NCBI RefSeq assembly: GCF_028372415.1
Contig: NC_092874.1
Coordinates: forward strand, 240,042,069 to 240,106,068
DNA: 64,000 bases
Direction: 5' to 3'
Source of the DNA: Notamacropus eugenii
Taxonomy: Eukaryota; Chordata; Mammalia; Diprotodontia; Macropodidae
The notes under the pieces are model-generated. The model did no database searches. It worked only from the letters and a program-made list of their open reading frames with translations, and was not told where the DNA came from. Both the position numbers and the translations under genes were made by a program. The number at the start of each line of letters is the position of its first letter. Within the stretch, counting starts at the first letter, position 1. Below are positions 34,219 through 46,615 of the stretch, in pieces.

Positions 34219-34639
34219 TTTTTAGGGGCTTAGGAAAGCCTTGTGATTCCTGAGATCTTGTCATCAAAGTATCTCATATTCAGATTTCCATAGTCAGAGC
34301 CAAGACTAGTATTTATAACTCAGTTCAATTCACCAAATATTTATTAGGCAGCTACTATGTGCAAGCTATTGCTTCCTGGAAAGATGGTAAACAGTACAAT
34401 ATACTCTCCCTCTCCACCATGGAAACATAATTGCTTCTAATTGACAGGTTGGTTAAATATATATTCATCTGATCAGAAGTCTTTGGAAAGCAAGTAGTGC
34501 AAATAAAATAATAATAGCACAATTCAGTAGTACTCAAAGACTTAGGGAACAATTTTACATCTTTAGAGGTAATCTAATTGTTCTTTAGGCTTTTGCTGGT
34601 ATTATTCACACATGAAAGACTAGGAATATGGCTGAGAGA

Positions 34640-34945
34640 AGCCATTCGTTTCCTCTGGGCTCCCTTGTCATCTCACCCTTCTGACTTTTCTAATTTCCGT
34701 CAAATTCCAGCTAAAATTCTATCTTCAATGGGCAACCTTTTCCAATCCCCCTTAATTCTAGTGCTTTCTCTCTGTTGATTATCTCTAGTTTATCTTGTAT
34801 CTCTCTTGTTTATACATAGTTGTTCTCATGTTGTCTCCCTTGTTAGATTGTGAGCTCCCTGAGGGCAAAGATTATCTTTTGCCTTTGTAGGCTAAACTTA
34901 GCATGGTACCTCAAAGTTGGTACTTAATAAATGCTTGTCCCTTCT
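34640..34945 (+). mobile_element. L2 3' region
   Basis: CAATGGGCAACCTTTTCCAA, GATTGTGAGCTCCCTGAGGG and GTACTTAATAAATGCTTG, in L2 order. 34,220-34,640 otherwise holds only a short repeat scrap near 34,325-34,370. Confidence 0.75.
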
Positions 34946-35079
34946 TTGTATATCTTTATACAAAGAAAGGAGAGTAGAAGAAATCTGAAGTTGCCAAAAA
35001 AACCAAACCAAAACAAACCCAAAAAACTGAGGGACAATGAAGCCCTAGAATTGCCTGGTGGTTATTATATGAATAACCC

Positions 35080-35543
35080 TGTTAAGGTAACTTAAATGGG
35101 AAAATCTTTCCCATTCATTAATATGCCCATGTGACCTGTCTGGGTCACATGGAAGCTTGAGTCACATGGAGCCTATGATGGGAGGAGTTTGCTGAATGGG
35201 TGGAACAGAAACAGGAAGAGGCAGAGGTAGAGCAGAGCTGAGAGGAAGTTAGTCATGAGAGCAGTCAGAGCTAGACAGAATGCCAGCAAGCAGGCTGCTG
35301 GCTAGTGTTGTGATTTTGTTTAAGGGAGCTGGTTTGTGGGAAGTCTAGCAGGGAGAAGGCTTGGGGATGGTATTGTTCTCTGCATTATTACTATTCATAG
35401 ATGATGAATTTGGCTTTTTGGTGTCTGAATAAATGTTTTGGTTCTGCCTTCCATGTGGAGGGTCTGCTGTATTTTTTTATTCAGAACTGTGCTGGGATAT
35501 TTATGGCCACCATAGGTGCTGTGAATACCATGTTGGCTCTACA
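35080..35543 (+). mobile_element. Solo LTR, copy 2 (464 bp)
   Basis: Starts TGTTAAGGTAAC and ends GGCTCTACA. Flanks AACCC/AGCCC resemble a 5-bp TSD. The AATAAA block (TCTGAATAAATGTTTTGG) is shared with copy 1 at 8,722-9,181. ERVL/MaLR-like by TSD size; family not identified. Solo form, no internal region. Confidence 0.62.
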
Positions 35544-35739
35544 AGCCCTTACTTCATTAATGATCTGACCTTCAGAGATTAAAAAAATCAAAAAACAAAA
35601 CCAAGAGATAGAATGTTTACCATGAACTATGGGTCCATGGAGACACCAAATCTAGAAACCAGGCAGCTGAGTTGGTCCTAGGAGCAAAGAATCTCCTTCT
35701 GGGGATGAAATGTTTTCTATTCAAGAATATGTGGAAAAA

Positions 35740-35875
35740 ACAGAGAAAGATTTCTTTTTCTAGGGCTATTACTAGTACAATGGTTGAGGCAAATATAGCA
35801 GCTTTTCTGAAGGGTTATGTAAATTTCTGGTTTTTGAAAAAAGGAGTAAGGCAGAGGTACCTCTTCTCATGAAGG
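35740..35875 (+). mobile_element. Possible LINE reverse transcriptase scrap
   Basis: The frame ends FWFLKKGVRQRYLFS, resembling the KGVRQGCxLSP motif of non-LTR reverse transcriptases. Too short to name. 35,875-36,360 is unassigned. Confidence 0.35.
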
Positions 35876-36360
35876 AAATATCATAATAGCCAAAGATATC
35901 AGGTGAAATCAGTCTGGAAATATATTTAGTGGATCAACCTGGAAACATCTGTCTAAGACTATGTGAATGGTTGAGTGGTGTTTGGAGGATTAGTGTCTGA
36001 CAGAGACTCCATTCATCAGGGGCCAGTGTGAAGCAGGCTCAGCTGGAACTGCTTAATGATATCATCAGAGGTCATTTGTGCCCCCTCCCAGCATTGGAAG
36101 CACAAAAGACTCTTCCACATGTATACCATAGCCATATGTATTTCCTAAATGTGCCTCTTTACAGAAGTGTCCTGGCTATTTATATTCCTCAGATGTGTGC
36201 TCCTCCATGTGTGTTTCTATAGGTATCCCCTCTTTTCACTGAGCGTGTGGGTAAAAGAGTGAGCCCTTATGGGGGGGACTTATGGGGGAACTTGTTTTAT
36301 GGGGGAACTTACTTTGCCATTTCATTAATGCCTTTAAATAATATGTCCATTGATTAATCT

Positions 36361-36923
36361 TTGTTGTTCAGTCATTGCAGTTCAGTTCTGCCTCTTCATG
36401 ACCCCATTCTGGGGGGATTGTCTTTTTTTTCAATTTTTTTAAAAAATTAATTTATTTGTTTTTAGTTTTTTACAATCACTTCCATAAGTCTCCCCCTTTT
36501 CCCCTTCCTCCCTTCCCGAGACAGCGCGCAATCTTATATGAGTTCTATACATATATTCTTATTAACCACATTTTCACATTTGTCATGTTGCGTAGAAGAA
36601 TCAAAATGAATGAGAGAAACCATGAGAAAAACCAAACCAAAACAAAACATAACACAAGAGGAAATATTCTGCTTCGTTCTGCTTTCTGATTTCATTGTTC
36701 TTTCTTTGAATGTGGGTTGGGGGGATTTTCTTGACAAAGATACTGAAGTAGTTTACCATTTTCTCCTCTTGCTCATTTAATTGATGAGGAACTGGGACAA
36801 ATAGGGTTAAGTGACTTGCCCAGGGTCACAAACCTAATTAATGTGTGAGGCTGGATTTGAACTCAGGGAAGAGTCTTCCTGATTCCCAGCTTAGTGCTCT
36901 ATGCACTATGCCACCTCGCTGCC
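36361..36923 (-). mobile_element. SINE1 split by an L1 tail
   Basis: Reversed SINE1 (TTGTTGTTCAGTCATTGCAG ... GCCACCTCGCTGCC), broken in the middle by an L1 3' end at 36,420-36,718. Confidence 0.8.
36420..36718 (-). mobile_element. Truncated L1 3' end inside SINE1
   Basis: About 300 bp of reversed L1 3' UTR (CTTCCCGAGACAGCGCGCAA). Flanked by 9-bp TSD GGGGGGATT (36,411-36,419 and 36,719-36,727). Confidence 0.8.
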
Positions 36924-37450
36924 AACTGGCTGGCTTATAAAAGCTATACTGATGAGGACTAATGAGTCACAGTTTTTCAAGGATGCAGACCAACAGAGAA
37001 TCATGATTTCTGGGATCACTCTGTGAGTTTGGGTGATTCCCCCCCACCCCTCGCCTAGTACTTGAATGTGAAGTACATATTATTATTTATTATTTCCATT
37101 TTTAAAATGAGGAAACTAAGGTAGGTAAAGTACTCATGATCACATAACTGGCAAATATTAGAGCTGCATGTCACTTTGCCTTTTACATAGTAAGTACAGT
37201 TTGGTTATAATTTATACTAGAATGGTAGGTCTGGACTTTACTCTTTAATGCATCTTTTCCTTGGGGATCAGGCTTAGTCTTGGGTTAACCCTGGATTTTA
37301 GCACTACAATTCTATGGAGATCAACATATTTCTGGGGCTGATTGAGAATTTGTATTCACTTTAGAAATGGAAACTAAAAGGTCATCTTTGGGCCATGGAC
37401 ATGGTTATGATGAATTATCCAGATCTGTCACTGAAAATGCTTATGCTCTG

Positions 37451-38431
37451 AATTGCAAATTAAAACAACTCTGAGATATCATATCACACCTACCAGATTG
37501 GCTAATGTGACAAAACAGGAAAATGATGAGTTTTAGAAGATGTGGGAAAATTGGGACATTAATACATTGTTGATGGAGTTGTGAACTGATACAACCATTC
37601 TAGAGGGCAATTTGAAACTATGTTCAAAGGGCTACAAAACTGTACATACTTTTTGATCCAGCAATACCACTATTAGGTCTATATCCCAAAGAGATCACAA
37701 AACAGGGAAAAGGGCTCACATGTACAAAAATATTTATAGCAGCTCTTTTTGTGGTGGCAAAGAATTGGAAATTGAGGGGATGCCCATCAATAAGAGAATA
37801 GCTGAACCAGTTGTGGTATATGAATGTAATGGAATACTTTTGTTCCATAGGAAATGATGAGCAGGCAGATTTCAGAAAAACCTGGAAAGACCTGCATGAA
37901 CAGATGCTGAGTGAAATTAGCAGAACCAGGAGAACATCCCACACAATAACAGCAACATTGTGCAATGATCAACTTTGATAGACTTAGCTCTTCTCAGCAA
38001 TACAATGATCTAAGGCAATTCCAAAAGACTCATGATGGAAAATGCTATTCACATCCAGAGAAAGAAGTATGGAGTATAAATGCAGATCGAAGCATACTAT
38101 TTTCTTTTTTTCTTATTTGTTTTTTTTTCCTCATGGTTTCCCACTTTTGTTCTGATTCTGCTTTAGCAACATGACTAATGTGGAAATAGGGAGGAGAAGT
38201 GAGGCTGGGGAACTTGCACAGCCTTGCCTCACTCAAAGTCAAGTGTAAGTCATGTCATCATTTCTCTGATGACACAGTCTTCTATAATGTGGAAATATGT
38301 TTAATATGATCTTACATATATAGCCTTTATCAGATTACATGCCATCTTGGGGAGAGGGAGGAGCGAGGAGGAAATTTAGAACTCAAAATCTTATGAAAGT
38401 GAATGTTGGAAACTAAAAATACATAAAAAAT
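37451..38431 (+). mobile_element. 5'-truncated L1 with perfect 16-bp TSD
   Basis: Plus-strand ORF2 end and 3' UTR: AGATATCATATCACACCTAC, GGGATGCCCATCAATAAGAG, AGACTCATGATGGAAAATGC. TSD AAATGCTTATGCTCTG at 37,435-37,450 and 38,432-38,447. Contains a secondary insertion at 38,189-38,284. A MIR scrap (37,070-37,190) lies before it; 38,448-38,960 is unassigned. Confidence 0.9.
38189..38284 (+). mobile_element. RTE-SINE fragment inside L1
   Basis: A 96-bp insert with exact 13-bp TSD TAATGTGGAAATA (38,176-38,188 and 38,285-38,297). The text (GAAGTGAGGCTGGGGAACTT, TGCCTCACTCAAAGTC) matches the tail of 21,800-22,325. It lacks an A-rich end. Confidence 0.75.
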
Positions 38432-38964
38432 AAATGCTTATGCTCTGTTATTTACTTCCTTGTCTAAATCTCCTCTCATAAGGTTGAATCAGACCAGAGA
38501 GTGATGGGGGTAGTAGGCTAACGTACTATTTGCAAGTTCATTTGAACAATGGTATTTGGTTCATTACAGGTCACTGTTTCTTAACTTCACAGTTTATTGA
38601 ACTCATGGGAGCTTTGTATCCCCTAGCTACCTCCCCCTGTTCTGCATCTCAGTGACCTAGTACATAGCAAACTCATACTTAACATTCTCTTTTCAAAACT
38701 CTGATCTCTGTTACATAAAGCTACCAGTGTGACCAATGCCAGTGTGAGAGGTAGGGAACTAACATGGTAACAGCAAAGACCATATTATTAAAGGAGAGAA
38801 GTCTAACAGAGAAAATTAGAATGAGAGCAAGTTGAAGCTCTTTTCTGGAATGGGCTTTCCAAAAGACTCAGATAAGACTGAACAAGGTCAGTGAGAAGTT
38901 TGCAGAGAAATCCCTAAGGGATAAGGCAGAACTGAGATTGTTTTTTCAAAAAAGAAAACAAAAA

Positions 38965-39675
38965 CAGAATCATAGATTCTCAGAGCTGCAAGGGATCTTA
39001 TATGTCATTTAGTCCACACCCAACTAAGGTGTGAATCCCCTCTATGACTATGTGGTACAGTAGGAAAAAGCTCTGAGTTTGAGGTCAAAGGATCTGGTTT
39101 CCAATTCTATCTCTGCCACACAGTAGTTGTGTGTTGTTGGGCTAATCTCTGGGCTTCACTTTCTTTATGTGTAAACATGAGTGTACATATCTCTTAGGGA
39201 TTTTCTTGCTCTAAATGATTCTCCTTTCAAGAGGCACTTATTATATAAGCCACAGCTCTGGGATTACAAAGACAAAAAATGCAATAGGTCATGCCCACAA
39301 GAAGTTTCCATTCTATTGGAGAAAAAAAGCCATTAAGTAAATATAAGATAATTTTGGGAAGGAGGGAACACTAATAACTGGGAGAATGGGAAAGGGTTTC
39401 ATAAAGGGGTGACCCTGAAAACAAGAATGTTAAGAAGTAGAAGTGAGAAAAGAGTAACAAAAGATTCAGTGGAGTATCTCATAGGCATCTCAACCTCAAT
39501 GTGTACAAAACAACTTTTGTTATCTTTCTTCCCAAACTCACCACTAATCTGAAATCACCTGTTTCTGTTGAGGACCCACCATCCTTCCAGGGACTTAGGT
39601 TCACAACCTTGGAGTTATCAGTGACTTCTTATTCTCCTTCACCCCACATTTCTTGTTGATTCTAGCTTGGTAACA
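38965..39675 (+). mobile_element. Cluster of old repeats: SINE, MIR, ancient repeat, L2
   Basis: 38,965-39,050 SINE scrap. 39,055-39,225 MIR-like (TTTGAGGTCAAAGGATCTGG). 39,232-39,345 ancient repeat. 39,475-39,675 L2 body (TTCTGTTGAGGACCCACCAT, TTGGAGTTATCAGTGACTTC). Confidence 0.5.
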
Positions 39676-39744
39676 TCCCTCCCGTGGGAATTTGGAGGTG
39701 GAATGGAAAGATATGATCATATTTATAGGTAGCAGAAAAATAGC

Positions 39745-39830
39745 CAGGGAATAAAGAAAATTTGAAAATCAGAGGAGAAAGAGGGAATGATCCAGGAATT
39801 ATTCTCCTTTGAGAGGTGGAAGGAGATGAA
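39745..39830 (+). repeat. 85-bp block shared with 42,250-42,335
   Basis: AATAGCCAGGGAATAAAGAA, AAAATCAGAGGAGAAAGAGG and TTGAGAGGTGGAAG recur in the same order at 42,250-42,335. Probably an old interspersed repeat, family unknown. Confidence 0.6.
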
Positions 39831-39932
39831 ATTAAGGACAAATAGAGATGAGTTGGCTTTGGTGAGGAGAAGAGCCACATTTCCTTCAGACATTGGAAAA
39901 AGCAGAAGAGAATAAGGGATAAAGTTGTGTTG

Positions 39933-40290
39933 AGGTCTAAGGGTGCTGGGAACCCAAAATAGCAAAACATAGGCCCTGCCTGAATGAATTCGACTCAAGC
40001 TTTCTTTCAGCCAAAGACAAGGTTTATTAGAACACTAGTACAAGGTGGGTATAATTCTAGAAATCCACCATATTGGTTAGTCTTAAGGAATCTAAGCATT
40101 CGTATCACTCATGCAAGTGGGCCAGATTGCATCTGAGGCCCCTAATGGAGGCCAAGATGTCTTATATACAGAAAGACTGCAGGAGGGATCTAGAAATGGC
40201 CAGTAGGCTGAGGTGACTGGGAAGTAATAGAGAAGGGCCAGGAACACCAGAGACCTGGACCACATGGCCAAGGGAGAATGAGGTCTACAT
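39933..40290 (-). mobile_element. Possible solo LTR
   Basis: On the minus strand it has TATATAAGACATCTTGGC (TATA-like, near 40,155) and TAATAAACCTTGTCTTTGG (polyadenylation-type signal, near 40,020), spaced as in an LTR. TGAGGTCTA occurs at both ends (39,932-39,940 and 40,274-40,290 area). A fossil, ends and family uncertain. 40,290-40,790 is unassigned. Confidence 0.4.
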
Positions 40291-40794
40291 AGGATCAAGG
40301 GTGAGAAGTAGCTGAGGTTGATCCTGGAAGTAACAGAGAATTTGGAGATTGAGTGTAGGCTACAAAGAAAGTCCAGTTGAGAGGATTACTGGAATGGGTA
40401 GATACCTCAGACTTGACAGTGTAGGAAATTTCAAAGAGTAGTGGTGGGGGAAGGGGAGTTTAGAGCTTGTATCCTATCACTTGAGGGTATTTGACTATGG
40501 AGTAGGAAAGAAGGGGAAGTTCCTGGCAGATTGATTCATTTTTCTTGGTAAAGTAGGGGGCAAGTTCCATGTCTGAGAGACAAAGAACTTAAAACTTTTT
40601 GAAACTCTTTATCTCATTTTTGAGCAGTTCTAATTGTTAGATACTGTTATTTTCATTATAAGCCAATCCATATAGCTGATGTCCTCCTTGACCCATCCAC
40701 ATAATGAGGTTGTACAAAATATAAAAACATAGCCTGTAGATGACACTGATCTAGCAGCATTGCTATCTATCTTCACAGAGAATCTCATGAAAAG

Positions 40795-41085
40795 TAGATT
40801 AGAAGGACTGTCATATGGAAGAGTGATGAAGTTTCTTCTGTTCATCATGGAAGTTACAAAGAGGTAAATTTAAACTTGATATCAGGGAGGAAAATTCCTA
40901 ACCATAGGAGCTGTCCAAAAGTCAAGTGGATTCCCTTTGGAACTGGTGGATTTTCTTTCACTGGAGCGAGGTCTTCAAACTGAAGATAAGAGCCTTTCAG
41001 ATGTGGGGATTCCTTTCAGGTATGGGTTTGACTAGATGACCCCCAGGGACCCTTCAAACTCTCAAATTCTGTGATTCTAGGAAAT
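40795..41085 (+). mobile_element. L3/CR1-clade LINE 3' end
   Basis: AGGAAAATTCCTAACCATAG, GAGCTGTCCAAAAGTC, GGTATGGGTTTGACTAGATG and CTCAAATTCTGTGATTCTAG are the classical L3 3' end. Confidence 0.8.
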
Positions 41086-41094
41086 ACACTTAAC

Positions 41095-41700
41095 CATAGC
41101 TCTTCTAAAACTTTCAGTTATCTTCCATTGCCAATTGGATAAAAGCCTGCCATTTAAGGCTCTCTAAAATCTTTTTCAACCTATCTTTTTGTCCTTATTT
41201 CTTCATATTCCCAGCATTTGACATGGTGCCTGGCACATAGTCAGCACTTATTAAGTGCTTTGTTGACTTGGCTTATTTCACGTTATTCTCCTTCATGCAT
41301 GGTAATTCTGGACATGCTATACCACTAGGGATTCCTTGAATTCATTCCATTTCCCATCACTAAATCCTTCCCTGACCCCATGCCTGGAGCACATTCCCTT
41401 TTCCTCTCTGACTGATGGCCTCTTTCTTTCCCCTCCAGGCCCATCTAACTCACATGTCACCTCCTCCAGGAAGCTTTCTCTGATCTTATCAGTTGAAAGA
41501 GTTCACTCCCTTCTAAAATTTCTTTATGGAACTTTGTTCTATCTTTCATTTGTCTTTGTCACATTCAATCTCATCTCATATTTGAATCTATGTTTTGTTC
41601 TTATTAACACCTAAAATTTTTGATAAAAGAATCTGGGTTGTTTTTATTTTTGCTTCCCTAGTACTTCGTAGAGTACCTAGCACATAATAAAATATCCAAA
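41095..41700 (+). mobile_element. L2 3' region, with a second L2 tip inside
   Basis: CCTTCCCTGACCCCATGCC, CACATGTCACCTCCTCCAGG and CCTAGCACATAATAAAATAT in L2 order. GGTGCCTGGCACATAGTCAG (about 41,228) is an extra L2 terminus. The 92-codon frame here is repeat-derived. 41,700-42,250 is unassigned. Confidence 0.7.
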
Positions 41701-42249
41701 CATTTAACTGGATCTGCTATTTCACAAATGTGAAGATTTCCTGAAATGACAGGCATTTTAATCCACCCATGCCTGCCTATCTTGTCCAGTACTTGTCCAT
41801 ATCTAATAAGTTTATCATAGTGGGTCCATCCAACATGAAGTAGACTTCCTTTTTCTTTTCTACCATTGTTAGAATGCCAGTGAAGTATATGGTCTTGTCA
41901 TTAGTTATCCTTCCCTCTCACCATGTAACTAACATCTTTTTCAATCATATTTCTTTGGATAACATCATTTCCTCTGTTTCTTCTTTGTAGTTCTTTATCA
42001 TTTCCACTATTTTTTCCATTTCCACCCTTGCTTAGAAGTCATCAAAGTATATACTGACTTTTGAAAGTCTTATCTAGTTGTTCAGAGAGTATTTATATCT
42101 CTTCATCTTCTATACTCAATATTGGTGTATAATATTCAATTATTCTCATGTTCCCCTCCAAAAAATACTTATCATGAGAACTGCACTATAAGGTAACTAA
42201 ATATGAAATGGTGATTTTTGTTATCTTTGTATGCACAATAAAACTAATA

Positions 42250-42415
42250 GCCAGGGAGTAAGGGAATTTTGAAAATCAGAGGAGAAAGAGGGAAGGGTCC
42301 AGGAACCACTCTCCCTTGAGAGGTGGAAGAAGATGGGTTTGTATGCCCTTGTGGGGTCATGACCCACAGTCTAAGAAGTGCTGAAAGGGTTGAAAATGGA
42401 AAAAGTTTAAGAAAC
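42250..42415. mobile_element. Shared 85-bp repeat block and hAT terminus
   Basis: 42,250-42,335 is the second copy of the block at 39,745. 42,345-42,415 has GGGGTCATGACCCACAG and AAAAAGTTTAAGAAACCCT, resembling hAT element ends. 42,415-42,890 is unassigned. Confidence 0.45.
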
Positions 42416-42970
42416 CCTAAGTCAGCAAGTATATCAACATTGAAAGAGTTGGTTCCTCTAGCAGCATGCCCACTTAGTGGTCACTTGACAAAAATCTCAC
42501 ACTGAGGATGCCAACAACTAAGCCAAAGTTTATGGATGGTCAAAAACCTGCTTCATTCTTTTCATCCTTTTCATATTTTGCTACCACTCTGCCCCCATTG
42601 CTCCAGAAGGACAAGAGTCAGACAGCACAAGCCTGAGGTCTACTTTGTGATTTTGTTTTATGGCTAGCTATGGCCAAAAAATTCATCATCAAGTTGCCAA
42701 CGTATTGGTGATAAACCACTTCATGCTTAGGTAGACTGGTCCTCAGGAAGCAGACTGAGTCTACTGCTAGCACTACACTACGTACTCAGCACATAGCAGA
42801 TGGTTAATCAATATTGAGTCCAATGAAATTGAATGAAAGATTTCACTTGAACCTAATTTTGTAATATTCTTGGCCATTGTCTATGTCCAGGGAAACTTAG
42901 TGTAGTACAGCGAAGAGTGGTGGATTTGGTGACTTGGGTTTGAATCTTGACTTTTTCATTTGCTACCTGT

Positions 42971-43230
42971 TTTTGTTGTTCAATCATTTTTCAGTACCAT
43001 CTGATTCTTTGTGACCCCCTTTGATGTTTTCTTGACAAAGATACTGGAGTGGTTTGTCATTTCCTTCTCCAGCTCATTTTACAGATGAGGAAACTGAGGC
43101 AAACAGGGTTAAATGATTTGCTCAGGGTCATCCAACTAATAAGTTTCTGAAGCCAAATTTAAACTCTGGAAGATGAGTCTTCCTGACTCCAGACTTGGTG
43201 GTCTGTGCCCTATGGTGCCACCTAGCTGCC
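42971..43230 (-). mobile_element. Full-length SINE1 inside a MIR-like SINE
   Basis: Reversed SINE1 ending GTGCCACCTAGCTGCC. TSD CTACCTGT/CTACGTGT (42,963-42,970, 43,231-43,238; one mismatch). The older SINE flanks it at 42,895-42,962 and 43,239-43,340. 43,340-44,640 holds only SINE scraps (43,650-43,850, 43,900-44,045). Confidence 0.85.
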
Positions 43231-44639
43231 CTACGTGTGTGAACTTGGGCAAATTACCTCACCTATTGGGCTTTAGTTTTCTCTAACGCTGGATTGGATT
43301 ACCTCTGAGATTCAGTCCAGCTCTGAATCAGTGATCCTAACATCTTCAGTTGTGGCATCAGCTTCTCTAGAAGTTTGAAAAAGAAGAACCTTCTCTTCCA
43401 TTGCTCTCTTGTTGGAACCAGTGTGCTTGATAGGACTCACTCATTCCTATTATCCCTATCTCCAGTTCATTTTCACTCTTTGGGGTCATGCAAAGAACTC
43501 TTAGAGAGGTAATAATACATTCATTTTTACTCTACTTCATCTTAATTTATTGTCTTCCTTGGATTGAGAACAAATTCCAAATGAAGCCTTTGCTGGTTCT
43601 TTGAGTTATACAACCACATGATCTGCAGAGAGCCATGAGAGCTACAGGAATTTAGAGCTGTAATTGACTATAGAAACTATTGAAGGCATCTCTCCCTCAA
43701 CATGCATGAATTTCACAAATGAAGAAACTCCTGCTTATGGAGCTTAAATTACTGGCTTCGGGTCATGCTACAAATTAATAAGTGAATGAGGATAGAACCT
43801 ATGTCTCCTGAACTTTCCATTATACCACATTTGATTATCATAGACGTTTTAAAAGATATGAATACTTTGAATTTCTCTTGCAGTTTGTTTTACAGAGTTT
43901 TCCATACCACAGCTTGGTGAGGTGGGTGACATATGAAGAAACTGACTGTGAGAGGTGACTTTCCCAGGATCAAATAGTTAGGCCAAATTCCCAACCAGTC
44001 TCTTAATTCCAAATCTAGAGTGTTTTCCACTATACCCTGCTGCTTCCACATCATGAGAACGCATGAGAAGAGTAACCATATCTTGTTCTTAACTTTCCAT
44101 TGGCTTCAACACAGAGATCACACTTCTTTACTGAAGGTCATTTCTACTGGATAATGAATGCTTGCAAGAGCAATTGCTTCCTGCTATTTTGCAATTGGAA
44201 GTCCTATCACAAAATTCCCATCCTCTTCTACTTTGTCTTTGTCCTATTTCTTCTTAATTCAAAGTGACTTGCTCAAAGTTATGTCGCACATTAGTGACAG
44301 GACCATATTTTGAACAGAGATTTCTTGATTTCTAGTGGTCTTTTAAGTATGCAACTCACTGCCTACTATGTGCAAAAAATGGTGTTAGATGCTGAGAGAA
44401 AAACATGTAAGTAATGCACAGTTTGTGTTTCAAAGGTATTTGTAGTCTAGTAGGGAAGAAAAAGTATGTATATATGTGTTGGTGCTACATATTTGTTTCC
44501 ATATAGAAATGAATCTGAAAAATATAGATTTATCATATATGGAACATGGATAAATGAACATATATTATGTATGTATCTTTATACACAGATGCACTTATAT
44601 GTATTAATAGTTTGTTCATTAAACATTGACTTTTAGCCC

Positions 44640-45109
44640 TAAAAGTTGATGAAACTCTTGGAAAATGTATTTAACCATATTTTTTTCAGAAAAAAATCTG
44701 ATGAACAATAAATGGTCAAAACATATGAGTAGATTTTAAAAGAAGAATTAAAAACCATATGAAAATGAATGTGCTAAACCAGGAGTTATAAAGGAAATGA
44801 AAATAAAATAAACTCTGAGGTTTTACTTCCCACCTACTCAATTGACAAATAAGTTTTAAAATGGAATAAACCAGTGTGGAAGGCATCATGGGAAGACAAG
44901 AACACTAATACCATGTTGATAGTATTGATTTGTATTGGTACAAATGTTCTGGAAAAACAATTTGGAATTATGTGAGAAAAGTTACTAAACTCTTCATACC
45001 CTTTGACCCAACAATTTCTGCTGTATCATCAGATGCTAGTGGGTGTCTACCTCAAGAAGGTGAAAGACAGAAGAGGAGGTCAAAGATAGAAAAAAGTTCT
45101 TTCTATCTG

Positions 45110-45161
<52 letters not shown>

Positions 45162-45415
45162 GTCTCCCACTATTTGTAGCTGTCTTATTTGTAATAACAA
45201 GAATTGTAAACAAAGTATGTGCTCATCAATTGTGAAATGACTGAACAAATTATCATAAATGAATGTAATGAATTATTAGTTTACCATTATGTTTAACAAA
45301 TATGAGGAATGCAGGGAAACACGGAAAGACCTGATGAATATTAATGTAATGAAAACAGAACTAAGGAAACAGTATATATGAGTGCAACAGTGTAAATGTG
45401 ACAAGGGCATCCCAT
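44640..45415 (+). mobile_element. Old L1 3' fragment
   Basis: AACAATTTGGAATTATGTGA and CATACCCTTTGACCCAACAA followed by TTTGTAGCTGTCTTATTTGT are ORF2-end sequence, heavily diverged. A (TCTA)n array (45,095-45,161) sits within it. 45,415-45,715 is unassigned. Confidence 0.6.
45095..45161 (+). repeat. (CTAT)n microsatellite
   Basis: About 15 CTAT units, nearly perfect, within an L1 fragment. Confidence 0.93.
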
Positions 45416-45714
45416 AGATTGGATATGCTCAGAATCACCCTTCCCAAGGGTCAACCATGAGGGAACTCTGGAACCTACTTTTGGCCATGTGGTGACCTAA
45501 CATGGAATGATTTTGTGTTCAGAGGCAAACTCCAAGTGGTTCCTTAGTTGCCCCTTCTAACTACTTTCCTTAGAATCTCCCTACCCACCATGGTACAGGT
45601 ATATATGTATATACTACAGCAGATAAAAGAAGATGTAGCTTCCGGTTTTATGTATTAACTATAATTCTTCCATGTGGCAAGTAGTATACTCTGTCTCCAG
45701 ACTCCCTGGGAGAG

Positions 45715-45850
45715 GTTGTGCAGGGGTGCAGAGCCTGCTGCTTTGAGGTCTTGTGGCCTTCTAGATCCTTGAGTGCAACCTTTTGACTCAGTCCAAGTTT
45801 TACAGAACAAATCCTTTTATTAAGGATTCCTGCCCCCTCCCCCCCCCCCA
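45715..45850 (-). mobile_element. hAT-type MITE piece
   Basis: CTAGATCCTTGAGTGCAACC and AAGTTTTACAGAACAAATCC match the 63,405-63,600 element. It ends in a C-rich run at 45,835-45,850. 45,850-46,190 is unassigned. Confidence 0.55.
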
Positions 45851-46379
45851 ATGCTAGAGATGGATTGTGTTCTTTTTTTTCTGTCTTTGCTTCTACCTCC
45901 ATGTGGAACATGAACTCAACTAGATGAGTTTTTTCCTTGAGGCTACAGTTGCCTTTTGAGGAGGTGACCAAATACAATTCTCAAGGTAGAAGTGTCTAGG
46001 CATGGAGGCAATCTTGTGAATGTGAGACAGGTCCTGGGTTCCATTAAGTTGGAGTGGCCTGATGAGGATTTCTGGTCCATTGCTCTAGCATCCTTGGAGA
46101 AAACAACCACCAACAAAAGGAATTGCTCAAACCCAGCTATTTTATCAGCAGATACTTTCTATTACTACTGCTCTACTATTTCTAGACTTAGTAGAATAAT
46201 ACTATGTATGTGTGCTATATATAATATATATGTTATAATATGTAGTACATGGTATATATATATGTGTGTGTATGTGTGTAAATATACTATATTTAGTAGT
46301 ACATTATTATGCTACTGTATATATTACTACTACTACTACTTAGTAGTAATTCTAGCACTAGTAGTATACACTAATCATT

Positions 46380-46615
46380 ATATGTTTTAAGGTTTGCAAA
46401 GAGCTTTACAAACATTATCTCATTTTTATCCTCACAATAACCCTGCAAGGCAGATGTTATTATTTTCTGCATTTTACAGGATGAAGAAACTGAGGCAGAC
46501 AGAGTTTAAGTGACTTGCTCAGATCACACAACTAGGAAGTGTCTGAGATTAGATTTAGACTCAGGTCTATAACACCAGACCTAGCATTTCTATCCATTGT
46601 GTCACCTAACTGTTT
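46380..46615 (-). mobile_element. MIR-like/CORE-SINE, full length
   Basis: AAGGTTTGCAAAGAGCTTTA, TATCTCATTTTTATCCTCAC, GATGAAGAAACTGAGGCAGA and CCATTGTGTCACCTAACTG. TA-rich simple repeat (46,200-46,340) precedes it. 46,620-48,560 has no recognised element or gene. Confidence 0.75.
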
